This document shows positions 1 to 9,213 of a stretch of 64,000 nucleotides of DNA, piece by piece. The stretch lies in the NCBI RefSeq assembly GCF_000350225.1, contig NW_005179055.1:23531-87530 (forward strand). The letters run 5' to 3'. The stretch is from Chondrus crispus. Its lineage: Eukaryota; Rhodophyta; Florideophyceae; Gigartinales; Gigartinaceae. The translations under genes and the position numbers were made by a program. The stretch's first letter is position 1. Each line of letters begins with the position of its first letter. The notes under the pieces were generated by a model that made no database searches, was not told the DNA's origin, and saw only the letters and a list, made by a program, of their open reading frames with translations.

Positions 1-451
1 GGGGTGAGTGAGATTTAGCCTGGGGCTCCTCCGCGTTGGGAGGGATCGGTTCGTTCTTGTCGTGGTGGAGTGTGTTGTTAATCGTCGGATGAGGTTGGTG
101 AATTATGCAAGGTAGCGGAAGGTGCCCATAACCTCTGTGAACTAGAAACCGATGACTACCTCGTTTACTTGTCGTCGCTCGTTGGTTAAGTCTGTCCTCT
201 GAGGGACAGACTGTCCTGTGCGGTCTGGCAGGAGGCATGCGGACGGCGGGACGCCCTACGACACTTGTCTTTATCCACCTGTACACACACGCGTCTTGTA
301 CTGTCTGCTAGGCGGAACAGCCTCGCTATTTATTGGCGGTGGAAAGGGGCTGCGTGCTTAGGGGAAGGGAAAGGCGAAGGACGAGAGAATGTTCGTGTTC
401 TACGTGGTGGGTGAGGGTACCCTGTGCGAGCAGTCTATCTAGAATGCAAAG
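1..451. other. Left flank, no recognised gene
   Basis: No reading frame here resembles a known protein and no RNA gene is apparent. It lies upstream of a signal-peptide-like start at 452, so it may hold the promoter region of the serine protease pseudogene, but no clear promoter element was found. Confidence 0.3.
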
Positions 452-535
452 ATGGTTGCACTTTTATTATTTTTGTTGTTGTCTTGTTCCGTCCTCTTAT
501 ACCCAGGAAAAGGCAACCTCCACTCGAAACTATAA
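452..535 (+). pseudogene. Signal-peptide-like open frame, possible N terminus of the S1 protease
   Basis: A 27-codon frame begins MVALLLFLLLSCSVLL, a classic hydrophobic secretory leader, and ends at a TAA at 533-535. The frame after that TAA stays open to a second TAA about 50 codons on, and it is the same phase as the trypsin-like segment from 902. This suggests the leader of a secreted protease, now cut off by stop codons. The stretch at about 780-870 carries several other stops and may be an intron or decayed sequence. The link to the protease rests only on phase, proximity and the expectation that S1 proteases are secreted. Confidence 0.35.
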
Positions 536-901
536 ATGCCTTTTGTCGGGAGATTTCTAATGGGTACACGTGGTACACATGCAGACCAATTGTTGAACTA
601 CCGCTTTGGGTTTTGTCCCGAAGTGTGGTCTGGGGTTTGTCCTGGGTCTGTCACGGGGTTTCCCCTAAACAGTACCCAGTAAATCCTTCCAGACACTATT
701 CATGCACGCAGTTTCATCAGAATAACCGGCTACACAAGATGTAATAAATGTTTTAACATTTTATTGCAAGAGAACAAAGTATGTCTTTTTATATAGGGTA
801 CTTGACTTAAACGGACGGAAAAGGACCCAGCTTGACTCAAGTAGAGTCAGTTGTCTTCTTTTCTACCATGGCCTAAGATTCTGTATTTCCGATTGCGGTA
901 A
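536..901 (+). other. Interval between the leader-like frame and the protease domain
   Basis: In protease phase it is open apart from TAA codons as far as about 780, then holds TAG and TGA stops at about 780-870 and a TAA at 899-901. No IVGG-type activation site was identified. It is probably decayed propeptide sequence plus a possible intron. Confidence 0.3.
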
Positions 902-1167
902 CAACTGGCCCTTGTTGTCATAGAGACAAGGGCTGGATATGTCTTCAGTTGTACCGGTTCCGTCATCTCTCGCAAGCATATTTTGTGCGCAGCACACTGT
1001 TTCGTGGACCCTGGAAAGATGAACAAAGTGTGCGCAAAGAAATCTTACGTACTTGTCGGGGAAAAGGGGACTGATAATAGAAGATACACAACCAATGGCC
1101 TTTATCGATACGATGTAGCTGTCATAGAGTTGAAGAAGCGACTATCTCAGTCTATATACGTTCCGAT
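902..1167 (+). pseudogene. Trypsin-like serine protease (S1), segment 1 with catalytic His and Asp
   Basis: Chymotrypsin-fold protease core. The frame reads FSCTGSVIS, then LCAAHCF around position 985, which is the S1 active-site histidine box, then YRYDVAVIEL around 1110, which matches the catalytic aspartate box (family form NDIALIKL). S1 proteases are typically secreted endopeptidases. The frame is open from 902 up to a solo LTR inserted at 1168, after which the homology resumes at 1781. The remaining parts lie at 1781-2060 and, more than 61 kb away, at 63279-63418. It is a pseudogene because of insertions, in-frame stops and a frameshift downstream. Motif matching is strong; substrate and biological role cannot be inferred. 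Confidence 0.85.
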
Positions 1168-1775
1168 TGTAGCATAAGCGTGGATCAGAATTAGATTTAG
1201 AATTAGATCGCGCGTGCGCGATCACACGTGTACTATCAGCGCGCGCGGTCACACGTGTATTGACAGCGCTACAGTAGCTGAGCATGGTAGCTCAGCACTG
1301 TAACGCGCTACAGTACAGTATGGACTGTACTCTAGCCCTGTATGATAGACGCGACGACTTGTATATTAAAACTACGGGGAGCCGACCCGCGGCGGGGAGA
1401 AGGCAAGCATCGGCTTGGCCAGACCCTCACCGTCGGCTAACCCGGAACGCTTACTCTAACTCGGGGACGCTCTCTCTGTTCGCGTTTTAGAGTAGAAGGA
1501 CACGGGTAGCGGACGCGTACGTGCGCGTGCGAGCTAGGATCCGCCTCCGCCCGTCGGTACTGGAACGTCACTCAGTATCGCCCCGGGGCGTTCAGGCGTC
1601 GATCCGCTCTACCGCACACACTAACGCGTTCGCGACCCGACCCGCTCTACCACCGCTACCGGCCCGTGTCCTTCTTCACGCGTTGCTTACTGGTCCTTTC
1701 TGTTCTTCTCGCGTTCTACAGGGTCTCTTACGCGGACTGAGCATACACCCCTGTCGTTGAAGTGTTTATGCTACA
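1168..1775 (+). repeat. Solo LTR (608 bp) in the S1 protease gene, TSD CCGAT
   Basis: The segment starts TGTAGCATAAGC and ends TTTATGCTACA, with inverted TGTAGC/GCTACA ends. It is flanked by CCGAT at 1163-1167 and 1776-1780. It is the reverse complement of the LTR family of chromovirus 1: the region around 1540-1640 aligns with the chromovirus 1 LTR, and a TATATTAAAA promoter-like box lies near 1361. No internal region is attached, so this is a solo LTR left by LTR-LTR recombination. Its orientation is opposite to chromovirus 1. It interrupts the protease between the Asp box and the next strand. Confidence 0.9.
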
Positions 1776-1780
1776 CCGAT

Positions 1781-2060
1781 GATCCTTGGAGATGCTCCAC
1801 CCGGGGCACCCCGAAGTGTGGTAGTCTCCGGGTACGGATCACGAGGCTCTTTCTAATACTGTGGCAAAACTGCTATGCAAGCAAGGTGATACATCAAAAA
1901 TATCCGCAACAGGCAGCAGGGATTTTCTGCCGCTAACTCAGAAGAAGGGGAGTCTGTTCGACCTCTAAGGGATTTCCGGAAGTGGGGAAGACAGTAATTT
2001 GTTTTGGCGACTCTGGTGGTCCGATCATAAGATAAAGCGGCAAATGGTATATTCAGTACG
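1781..2060 (+). pseudogene. Trypsin-like serine protease (S1), segment 2 with GDSGGP
   Basis: After one TSD copy is removed the protease frame resumes with VVVSGYGSRGSF, equivalent to the S1 VSGWG strand. It is followed by a TAA at 1854-1856 and an apparent one-base deletion near 1885. The shifted frame then leads to CFGDSGGPIIR, with GDSGGP, the catalytic serine box, at 2006-2023. Two more in-frame TAA codons flank this part. The segment ends at the ACG (2058-2060) where the DIRS element begins, and the sequence continues in phase at 63279. All three catalytic residues are therefore present across the pieces, but the gene is clearly broken. Confidence 0.85.
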
Positions 2061-2097
2061 TAACAGAGACGCACCGGACCGGCTGCCTTGTATTGCC
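2061..2097 (-). repeat. DIRS terminal repeat B2
   Basis: Thirty-seven bases starting TAACAGAGACGCACCGGACC, matching 2485-2521 with one difference. It is the left outer end of the DIRS element and directly follows the host ACG at 2058-2060. Confidence 0.75.
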
Positions 2098-2288
2098 TGT
2101 GACACTTTTGGCTTTATTTTGCGATAACACATTGAGATGATTGAGATGTTGAGACAAATAGAAAGCAAATAGGAACATGGTAACGAACATGGTAACGCTA
2201 TTGCTGCATTACTTGTATTCCTTGATTACTTGTAGAAGCCGAGTGACGGCATTGGCGCCGGTGCGGTGCAACGGGAGGGCCGGGTGGG

Positions 2289-2484
2289 GAAGCGAATGAC
2301 TGCCCGTCAACCGTGGTGGCACGCCATAGGACTGCTGTATATGTAACCTTTAGGGTAAAGTTGCATGGAGCTGTGGGTGGACACAGTGAGCTCCGAGGTG
2401 GAAGCGAGATCAAGCCACCCCCAGCTCGGCGTGCCCCGAGTGGGCGCGTCAGGAATTACACCGTGATCCCAGGATACAGTCACG
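2289..2484 (-). repeat. DIRS internal repeat A2 (intact copy)
   Basis: This 196-bp repeat matches 49874-49944 (three differences) followed by 63154-63278 (two differences). It shows that repeat A1 is the same sequence cut by a DNA transposon. A2 is therefore the unoccupied reference for that insertion. The 190 bp between B2 and A2 (2099-2288) has no match to the B1 side and is unexplained; it contains a near-tandem GGAACATGGTAAC/GAACATGGTAAC around 2171-2196. Confidence 0.8.
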
Positions 2485-2521
2485 TAACAGAGACGCACCG
2501 GACCGGCTGCCTTGTACTGCC
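2485..2521 (-). repeat. DIRS internal repeat B1
   Basis: Direct copy of B2, abutting A2. The A2-B1 joint recreates the junction of the element's two ends, as expected for a circular integration intermediate. Confidence 0.75.
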
Positions 2522-2550
2522 ACAAAGGCGCGTCTGGCCTAATGGCCAGC

Positions 2551-2654
2551 CTAATTTCCGTGGACGATGAAGCGGCCAAAGAAGAGGGCCGCGTCCGCGG
2601 AGCGATCAACTTGTGGGTCCAGGTAGTGCTTGCGCACGATGGGCTCACTAGAAT
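2551..2654 (-). pseudogene. Tyrosine recombinase of the DIRS element, C-terminal piece
   Basis: Reading the minus strand from the AGAAT target site gives SSEPIVRKHYLDP and ends at a TAG at 2553-2551. It continues, with phase kept, from the piece at 44822-45656, which ends in IMRISNHS. HYLDP supplies the nucleophilic tyrosine expected near the C terminus of a phage-integrase-type recombinase. Chromovirus 1 (2655-44816) separates this piece from the rest of the gene by 42 kb. Confidence 0.8.
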
Positions 2655-3374
2655 TGTAGCATAAACACCCCCAGACGACTGGAGGTGTATGCGCAGTTCG
2701 ACCTGTAGACCCAGGATCGGAGAAGGGGTGAAGGGGGCCAACCAGCTACGGAACCGGGCTCGGGCCCGGGTAGCGTTGGTAGAGCGGGAGCGAGCAGGGA
2801 CGCGCGCACGCACGAGCGGATCGACGCCTCGACGCCCCGGAGCAGCACTGGGTGACGTACCAGTGCTGACGGGCGGAGGCGGTTCCGTGCTCGCTCGCGT
2901 GCTGCGCGTCCACTCCGGCTCGGCTCCAACTAAACGCGCGTGAAGAGCGAAGGCGACGTTTAGAATAAGCTGGGTGGACTGACCTTGCCGGTCGGTTGAG
3001 GACAAGCCCGTGCTTGTCCCCCTCCGCCGCCGTCGGTCCGCTCCATATTTAATATACAAAACAATCTATCATAACACTACAGCACCGAGGTACTGTAGTG
3101 GGCTACTGTAGTGCAGGTCGGCCTGCACTGTAGTGCAGGTCGGCCTGCACTGTAATACTGTCAGCTATGTCGGGGCTGACAGTACGCGTATTACCCGTGG
3201 TGCGTGCGCGCTTCGTTCGCGCGCCGTACACGTGTGCACGTGTATGCGCGTGTCCCTTGTCCCCGTGGCGTACACGTGGACACGCGCGGTTGTTCTGTAG
3301 AGCTCGACGCTCTACAGTAGCTGATCTAGTTCTTGATCTAATCTAATCGAAACCCTCAGGGGGGTTATACTACA
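2655..3374 (-). repeat. Chromovirus 1 3' LTR (720 bp)
   Basis: Bounded by TGTAGC and CTACA. Compared with the 5' LTR it has an extra 22-bp unit (3111-3132 and 3133-3154). It is rich in hairpins: GTGCAGG/CCTGCAC at 3111-3128 and 3133-3150, CTGTCAGC/GCTGACAG at 3158-3182, and CTGTAGAGC/GCTCTACAG at 3295-3317. The repeated CTACAGTAG-type motifs recur in the solo LTRs. Confidence 0.9.
3046..3056 (-). promoter_or_regulatory. TATA-like box of the chromovirus 1 LTR
   Basis: The minus strand reads TATATTAAATA. The same box is at 44519-44509 in the 5' LTR, and a TATATTAAAA version lies near 1361 in the solo LTR, so it is conserved in the family and probably positions LTR transcription. Confidence 0.5.
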
Positions 3375-3390
3375 CGGCCCCCCCCTCAAG
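3375..3390 (-). promoter_or_regulatory. Polypurine tract of chromovirus 1
   Basis: The minus strand reads CTTGAGGGGGGGGCCG immediately before the 3' LTR, the usual place of the plus-strand primer. A related purine-rich stretch followed by the same TGAACGTCCGCGTTCAG sequence lies at the end of pol (about 9208-9238), suggesting that a segment was duplicated when the long 3' region was acquired. Confidence 0.7.
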
Positions 3391-3434
3391 ACTGAACGTC
3401 CGCGTTCAGTACTCTCGGGCTTGTAGAGGCGGCC

Positions 3435-5820
3435 ATGTCGGATCCCCTCCCTGTAGTCCTGGACTTGACCCAGGTTCCAACCGTCGTGCCTCGCGCGTCG
3501 TCCATCGCCCGGCTTCCAAGCGTCCGCTCCTCCGCGCTCTCCCTCGAAGTTCCCTCTCCCCTTCGGCGCACCGTGTTATTACGGGTGATCGGCGTCCGCT
3601 CGTTGCGGTACGCTCGTCGCGTCACCGCGACCACCCCCCTTTTTTTGAGGCGGCTCAAGTCCGTGGTGACGATGTCGTCTCCCTTGGAGGGTTGACCCTC
3701 TCCGCCTGCCGTTGCTTCCTCCTTGCCAGCGGAGTCGGTGCCCCCGCATTCCGCACCCTTACCTTCCCCCTCGGGAACTCCTGGACGTTCCATACCCATG
3801 ATCGCCGGGTTCGTGCCCCCGGCGCGTACTGTGGCGATCGCGCGCCAATGGTCCCCAATCCCTCCCTTCCAGAAGGTCCGGGGCTCGCGCGAGTCAACGT
3901 CCTCCGTTGAGCTCGTGACGCGCGAGCCCCTCCCCTCCGACACGTTGGCGGGGCAGCAGGCCGGCCCGCGGGCACGCCAAGCTTTCGGAGGACCCTCAGC
4001 GCGATCCCTTCGAACCGTGGGGCAGGGCGGAGACGCGGTCAACGCTCAGTCCGAGTGGTTTGGGGTCCCGCTCGAGCGGTCGTCCCCGCTCCCCCTTGAC
4101 CGGTTACAGTTCGCTTGGTGTCAGTATGCCCGCTCTGGAATCACTGTAGGCGAACTGTTGACGCACGAGTCGCTTCGACCGGACTTGTTGCGCCTCCGTA
4201 AGGTGAATGAGGCAGGGAGAGAGGAGGAGGCTTCCCTCGTGTTGGGGCGTCTCCTCTCCGAAGGCGGCGGGGCGGCGTATCAAATTCCCGCAGCGATCGT
4301 CGGCGATCGCACGTTCGCCTATAGCTTGGACGAGGTGGAATATGTGGATCGGATGGCCACCTATCTACTCCACCGTGGGCCGTCGACCCCTCGCGAGTTC
4401 GTCCTATCCAAGATCCAGGGGGCTGTACGTGAGCCCTCGGCCATTTGCCTATTCGAAGGCACACGTCGCCTTACAGAAATCGGCCTGTTCTCTGATGCGG
4501 CTTCACCACGTCGCCATTGCTCCCCATGACTGGGCGGCGTATCGCCACTCCGGAGAGGCAGACGGACATGTATTTCGGTCGGCCTCCTTCGAGGGAGGCC
4601 TGTCCCCAAGCGATTTTCCGAGGCTCCCCGAAGTGGTGAGGGAGGCCCTCCCTTCGTTGGGAGTCCATCCCCTACTCCCGTATGTCCTGAAGCACTTCGG
4701 AATGGCTTGCGCGGACCGGAGGCATCCCGCGCGTGACAATCTGATACATAACGTTGAGAGGGAGTGGGCCTGGGCCATTGGAAATGCTTTCATGAATGAA
4801 GTATCCATACACGGGCGGGTGTTCATACAGCCGATCGGAGTGTTGGCCCATTTGGGAAGGGTCGCGTGGGATCTTCCGAGCGTACCCCTCCATCCCCTCG
4901 AAAGAAGTACCCAACATGTGCCCTGGACGTACGCATTCGCCCTCGAATTAATGCATCGAGCGGGCGACGCAGGAGAGCGTCATCTCCGCCACTGGACTGA
5001 CTTTACCACCGGAATACAGTCTTCGTTCCTCTCATATGACCATCGATCAGACGCCTTTGTGGCGCGGCGGAGGCCCCCTGTGTTCTCCTCGAGGCCCTCT
5101 GGGGGCGGGGGCGGAGTCGGCTCCGCTTCACGATTGGCAAGGAAAAAGCGTTACCGAGAATTGGACGGTGAGTCCCCGGCGTATCCGTTCGCGGGGACGA
5201 ACCCGCGACTCGAGTTATCGGGAGCCGTGTGCGATCCTCGCCCGGCGGTGAGCTCGCAGGTTCCTCCAGTACCTCCTCTCAATTCCGTACCGAGTCGTGG
5301 CGTTACGAACTGGGCCACGGTACGTCGCTCGACGCTCAGTCGGGACGACCTTCGCGACATACCGGTATTAATTCGCGCCCTCGGGGACGCGAGCGACCGG
5401 TCGTGGCAAGTAGACAGACTGCTTAGCACTCTCGCCAGTTGGTATTTAGCGCGAGGTGAGGAGGCTCGCGGCATCGCCGCCCAGCGTGATTCGCACATGT
5501 CCGAACTGTGCCACGTGCGCCGCAAGTTAACGAGGGTGCGCGAGGCCATGGCTACGCAGACCGGCGTCCTCGAGCGGACGACCGCCGATCGGGACCGGTA
5601 CCGTGCCGAGCGGGACGCGCTGCGTGGTCTCTGCGAGGCGCCTCCGGCTGTGTCGCGTCCGACTTTGCGGGACCCTTACGAAAATCAGGGACGTGAGGCC
5701 CCGGTGGCCGATCGTACCCCTGCCCTCGAGGGCGGGGAGCTGCGCTGGAGCCGCGATAACGAGGTAGCCATGCCTCCTCTGGAGGGGTTGGGCTCGGGGT
5801 TACCCCGTCACCCCAGTTAG
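3435..5820 (+). pseudogene. Antisense open frame in the 3' region of chromovirus 1
   Basis: It is coded on the strand opposite gag-pol and starts 60 bp inside the 3' LTR. An ATG at 3435 opens a frame that runs, apart from a TGA at 3693-3695, to about 4460. There the coding sense shifts by one base to the frame ending at a TAG at 5818-5820. The total is about 790 codons. I recognise no domain. Visible features are a Pro/Ser-rich N-terminal third, a probably folded middle (about 4090-5040), a Gly-rich linker (GGGGGVGSAS), and a charged, coiled-coil-like stretch near 5440-5640. Chromovirus 2 has a frame in the same position and orientation. Antisense ORFs between pol and the 3' LTR are known in some plant Ty3/gypsy elements (for example Grande), but I cannot show homology. 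Confidence 0.5.
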
Positions 5821-6010
5821 TGCCCCCCGACACTCTATGGACCGAGTCCCCCTTGAGCTGCCCTGCGGCCCGCGCCGTTGAACGGTCCTTGCCGTCGTCC
5901 TCGCGGAAGCCCGCTCGTCCGTTCGTCCGGATCCCCAATCCACGTAAAGCCCTTATGGCATTCTTTCCTTCACCCCTCGTCGTTGTCGGAGTTGCTCGCA
6001 CCCTGTCCAC

Positions 6011-6170
6011 ACCGACGTTCTTCTCGTCGGTCCTTGCGCGGGCGTGCGTCGTCGTTGCCACGCGCAATCCTTTACCGACGTTCTTCTCGTCGGTCCTTGC
6101 GCGGGCGTGCGTCATCGTCGCCACGCGCCATTTTTCATCGACGTTCTTATAGTTGGCTCTGGCGCGCTCC
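6011..6170. repeat. 63-bp tandem repeat, about 2.5 copies
   Basis: Copies start at 6011, 6074 and 6137 (partial). The core reads CCGACGTTCTTCTCGTCGG. The period is a multiple of three, so the minus-strand frame 6451-5552 encodes a 21-residue repeat containing THARARTDEKNVG. It is in phase with a frame, but there is no other sign that this frame is a gene. Confidence 0.7.
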
Positions 6171-7668
6171 CTGCCGACTTTGATGGTCAGGTCGAAGTCG
6201 GGGAGCGCGTTCGGCCGTGCCCCTTTCCTCCTCTTTAAGCCTTGTCGACGCCTCGTAGCCATCGAAGACTCAATATCGCCCCTCGCGCGGGGGAGGTCTC
6301 GGCTGCCATGAGGGCTCGGCTGCACGGTACTTGCTCGTTTCCCCGTTCTCGTCAAGCGGGGCCGTTGACTCGCATGGGCGAAGAGGGGTTTGACGACGGA
6401 GGAACGTCGGGCGTTCCTTGACTGACACTCTCGCGGTCGTCGCGACTTCATGGCGTCGCCGTCTCGCGCCGTCGACCGGGAGGCAAAATCATCATTGCCT
6501 TGCGCTGGTGCCTCGTCGCACGCGACGAATCGGAATGTCTTGTTTCATCGAGGTTCGGGCTAGCGTCGTAGTCCTCTTCGTCATAATCCGCGGCGTCATC
6601 CCGGGCCCTCTTCGTTTCCGCGTACGCATCGCGACAAGAGCAAACGTTGCCGGCATCGTAGGGCGTCGTCGCGTGCGATTGGTCCGGTTTTCCGTTCCCA
6701 TCCCGACTCGCGTACGGGAGAGACGTGACGCCGTCTAGCGTCCTCGACAGTGGCGCTTCCTGAGCCGTCGTAGTTGGCTCTCTGGCACTTACGTCCGTTG
6801 TTAGTCCACGTCCCGTTGCTTTAGCAACCGCTCGCCTGCTCGTAGCCGCGTTTCGCGGTCCGCTTTGCCGGAGGGGCGTTGTACCTTCGACGCAACCCGC
6901 AGCCCGCGGGTACAGCGCGACAAGGGGGTACTGAGTCCCAATCGCGTGGACAGAGGATAGTCACGGAGGCTTCTTGTGGGGAACACGTCTCCCCGCGCCC
7001 TCCGCCGTCGGCGGCGGAAGTTCGGATGCGCGGGGGCCACTCATGATTGTCTTCACCTCGACTGTGGCCGTCTGGTGCTCCGTCGATGACGTGATGACGG
7101 CTTGGGCCAGTCGTTCCACAGTATTCACGCCCCCCCGCACGGCTTGGAGGCGCACGCGGAGTCCCGGTGAAAGGTCGACGATGCGGCGGAGGGGGGGAGG
7201 GCGCGAGAAGTAGCTCCATCATCAGCGCGAGGAAGGCCGGCAGCGAGGGCCCGGCGGCGTGTGTGGCGGAGCGGTTTCAGCGCGTGCGGAGAACCGCAGC
7301 GACGACGCGCGCGCTCCCGCTGGTAGCGGATCGGTCTCAGCTCGGACGTCGTCCGGGCGCGCGCAGAAGGAGGGAGGAGAGACGCCGGGCCGGCGGTGAT
7401 GAGCGCAGCGAGGAGGGGGCGCGCTGGTTGAGAGCGCGGCCGGGTGCTGCACCGAGAAGTGGGTGCTCGAAGGAGAGGGCGCGCGTGCAGTAGGCCAGCG
7501 CCGGCGGAGGTTACAAAATCCAAACTGTGCTTGCGCAGTTTGGAAAACATGATAGTTTCAACGACACGCGCCGCACGCGTCGTACTGTATACACAGCACG
7601 TGACGCGGACGGACGGACAGGGAGGCGCTTGGTGAGCGCACGCTCCAGCGACTGCCCGATGCCCCTGA

Positions 7669-7710
7669 TCAATTGCCCCAAAAAATTGCCCCAAAAAATT
7701 GCCCCAAAAA
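7669..7710. repeat. Short tandem repeat ATTGCCCCAAAAA, three copies
   Basis: Three consecutive 13-14 base units beginning ATTGCCCC, in the non-coding 3' region of chromovirus 1. No function is evident. Confidence 0.6.
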
Positions 7711-8867
7711 TGTTTCCCGCCAAAATATTTCTTGCGAATTTTTCCAACACACGCCGCGGTTGGTGCGCGTCCCTCCTACGCCAGATTTTCCCAAAAATTA
7801 AAATCCTCGGGGCGCCGGCGCTTGACACGTGTGTCACCTTCTCCCCATTGTGTGTTAAATGTGAGGCACGGGCGTACACGTGTCGCGCCGTATGCGGGTA
7901 CAGTAGGTGCTATTTTTCCTTGTTTTTCCGTGTTGCTCGCGGCGGCGGCCGGAGCACTGTACAGCAGTGCAGCATCCGTGGGCTGACCATTGGCAGCCCA
8001 ACCATTTTCTGAGGCCAGGCGGTGCCCCTTTTGGCATATTACCGTGACAGTGGGTTGGCCGTTGTTCGTGCGCACCTCTTCCCCCTGTGTTCGCATAGCG
8101 GTACGAACCGACACGAACCCACGCGCCCTTCGAGGCCATGCTCACCGCAATGACGCCTTCCCGTCTCTGCCACTACGTGGCGCTTTCTTCTCTCTCGTTC
8201 CCGTCTGCCTTTCGCGCGGGAGTAGGATACCGAAGCGTCCTCCGCAAAGGGACCGACGCGCTCAGACGCATCTAATCGAACTATCCAGCGACCTTGCGGC
8301 CGATGTCGCCTACCCTCGTTCGGTCCGTCCTTATGAGGAACGTTCCCGTCTGGGCAGTACGTACGGCATGGTGTTACGGCGTCGCGAAATTGGGCTTCGT
8401 CCGTCAATACGTCTTGACGTCCTTCTCTCCTGCCCGGTGGCCTTGTGTTCTGGGGCGCTGTTGGGGACCAAACGTGTTCTCCTCGCTCCTGCTCGTCGTT
8501 CCAGGACCTTGTTTACGTAAGACTAAACGGTTTGTCTTATCTTTCGCGCCAGTTGGCGCAGCTCCATGAGGCACCCGTAGGGAGGCAAGGGATTCGGATC
8601 CCTTTTATTCAGGTCGGAGCGGGAGTGCGATCGTGGCCCCAGGGTGTTGTTCGCTCTCCGGGGGACTCGGTGTCCTCCATCAATAATTGCCCTACTGTGA
8701 GTGATCGCGCGTTCGTTGGACGTCTCAGTTCGAGGTTGCTGGACTGAACCGAACGTCCGGCGACCCCGAGTGAGAGGGCGTCTAACCCTTCGGATCCGAG
8801 AGGGATATTTGCCTTCCCCCGAACTCTGTGCGGCCCTCGTATCTTCGGTCAGTACGAGGGCCCTACA

Positions 8868-9125
8868 TTTTTTCAGGCAGTTCGTACTGTCTTGTTCGTA
8901 TGTCTCGCGTCCTTGACGCGCGGGAAGTCAATACCACTTGACTTTAATACGTCCCGGACTGTGACCCTCCGATAGGGACAGCCATCCTCATGCGTCGTCC
9001 TTTTTAGTCTGTTCGTGCAGGCTGGAGTTAATCCGCGAAGGATTTTTTAGGCAGTTCGTACTGCCTTGCTCTAACTTCTTGCATCTTCGGCGTCTGAGGA
9101 GTCAATACGGCTTGACTTGGGTACG
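8868..9125. repeat. Duplicated segment with GTCAATACNNCTTGAC hairpin motifs
   Basis: Two diverged copies (about 8868-8950 and 9042-9125) share a T-run, AGGCAGTTCGTACTG and then a GTCAATAC..CTTGACTT inverted motif. They lie just past the end of pol on its 3' side and could be RNA structures in the element transcript. Confidence 0.45.
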
Positions 9126-9213
9126 TTTCCTCTGTTCCTCTAGTGAGACATTCGTTCTGACCGTCAGGAAGCGGTTTGATTAAACCGCCTTGAGGCGGTT
9201 GAGGGCCCCCTCC

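Larger units (their letters stand above)
5821..9213. other. Long 3' region of chromovirus 1 without recognised genes
   Basis: Several mid-size frames occur on both strands (for example minus 6451-5552 and 7694-7125, plus 7990-8520), but none resembles a known protein. In GC-rich sequence such frames arise by chance. It contains a 63-bp tandem repeat, a 14-bp triplet of repeats and a duplicated 85-bp segment, listed separately. Retrotransposon 3' regions of this length are unusual and may be regulatory or captured sequence. Confidence 0.4.

Noticed and set aside
2307-3059. A 250-codon minus-strand gene
   Set aside because: It spans LTR, recombinase tail and DIRS repeats; the apparent similarity to 63137-63337 is the A1/A2 repeat, not a protein family.
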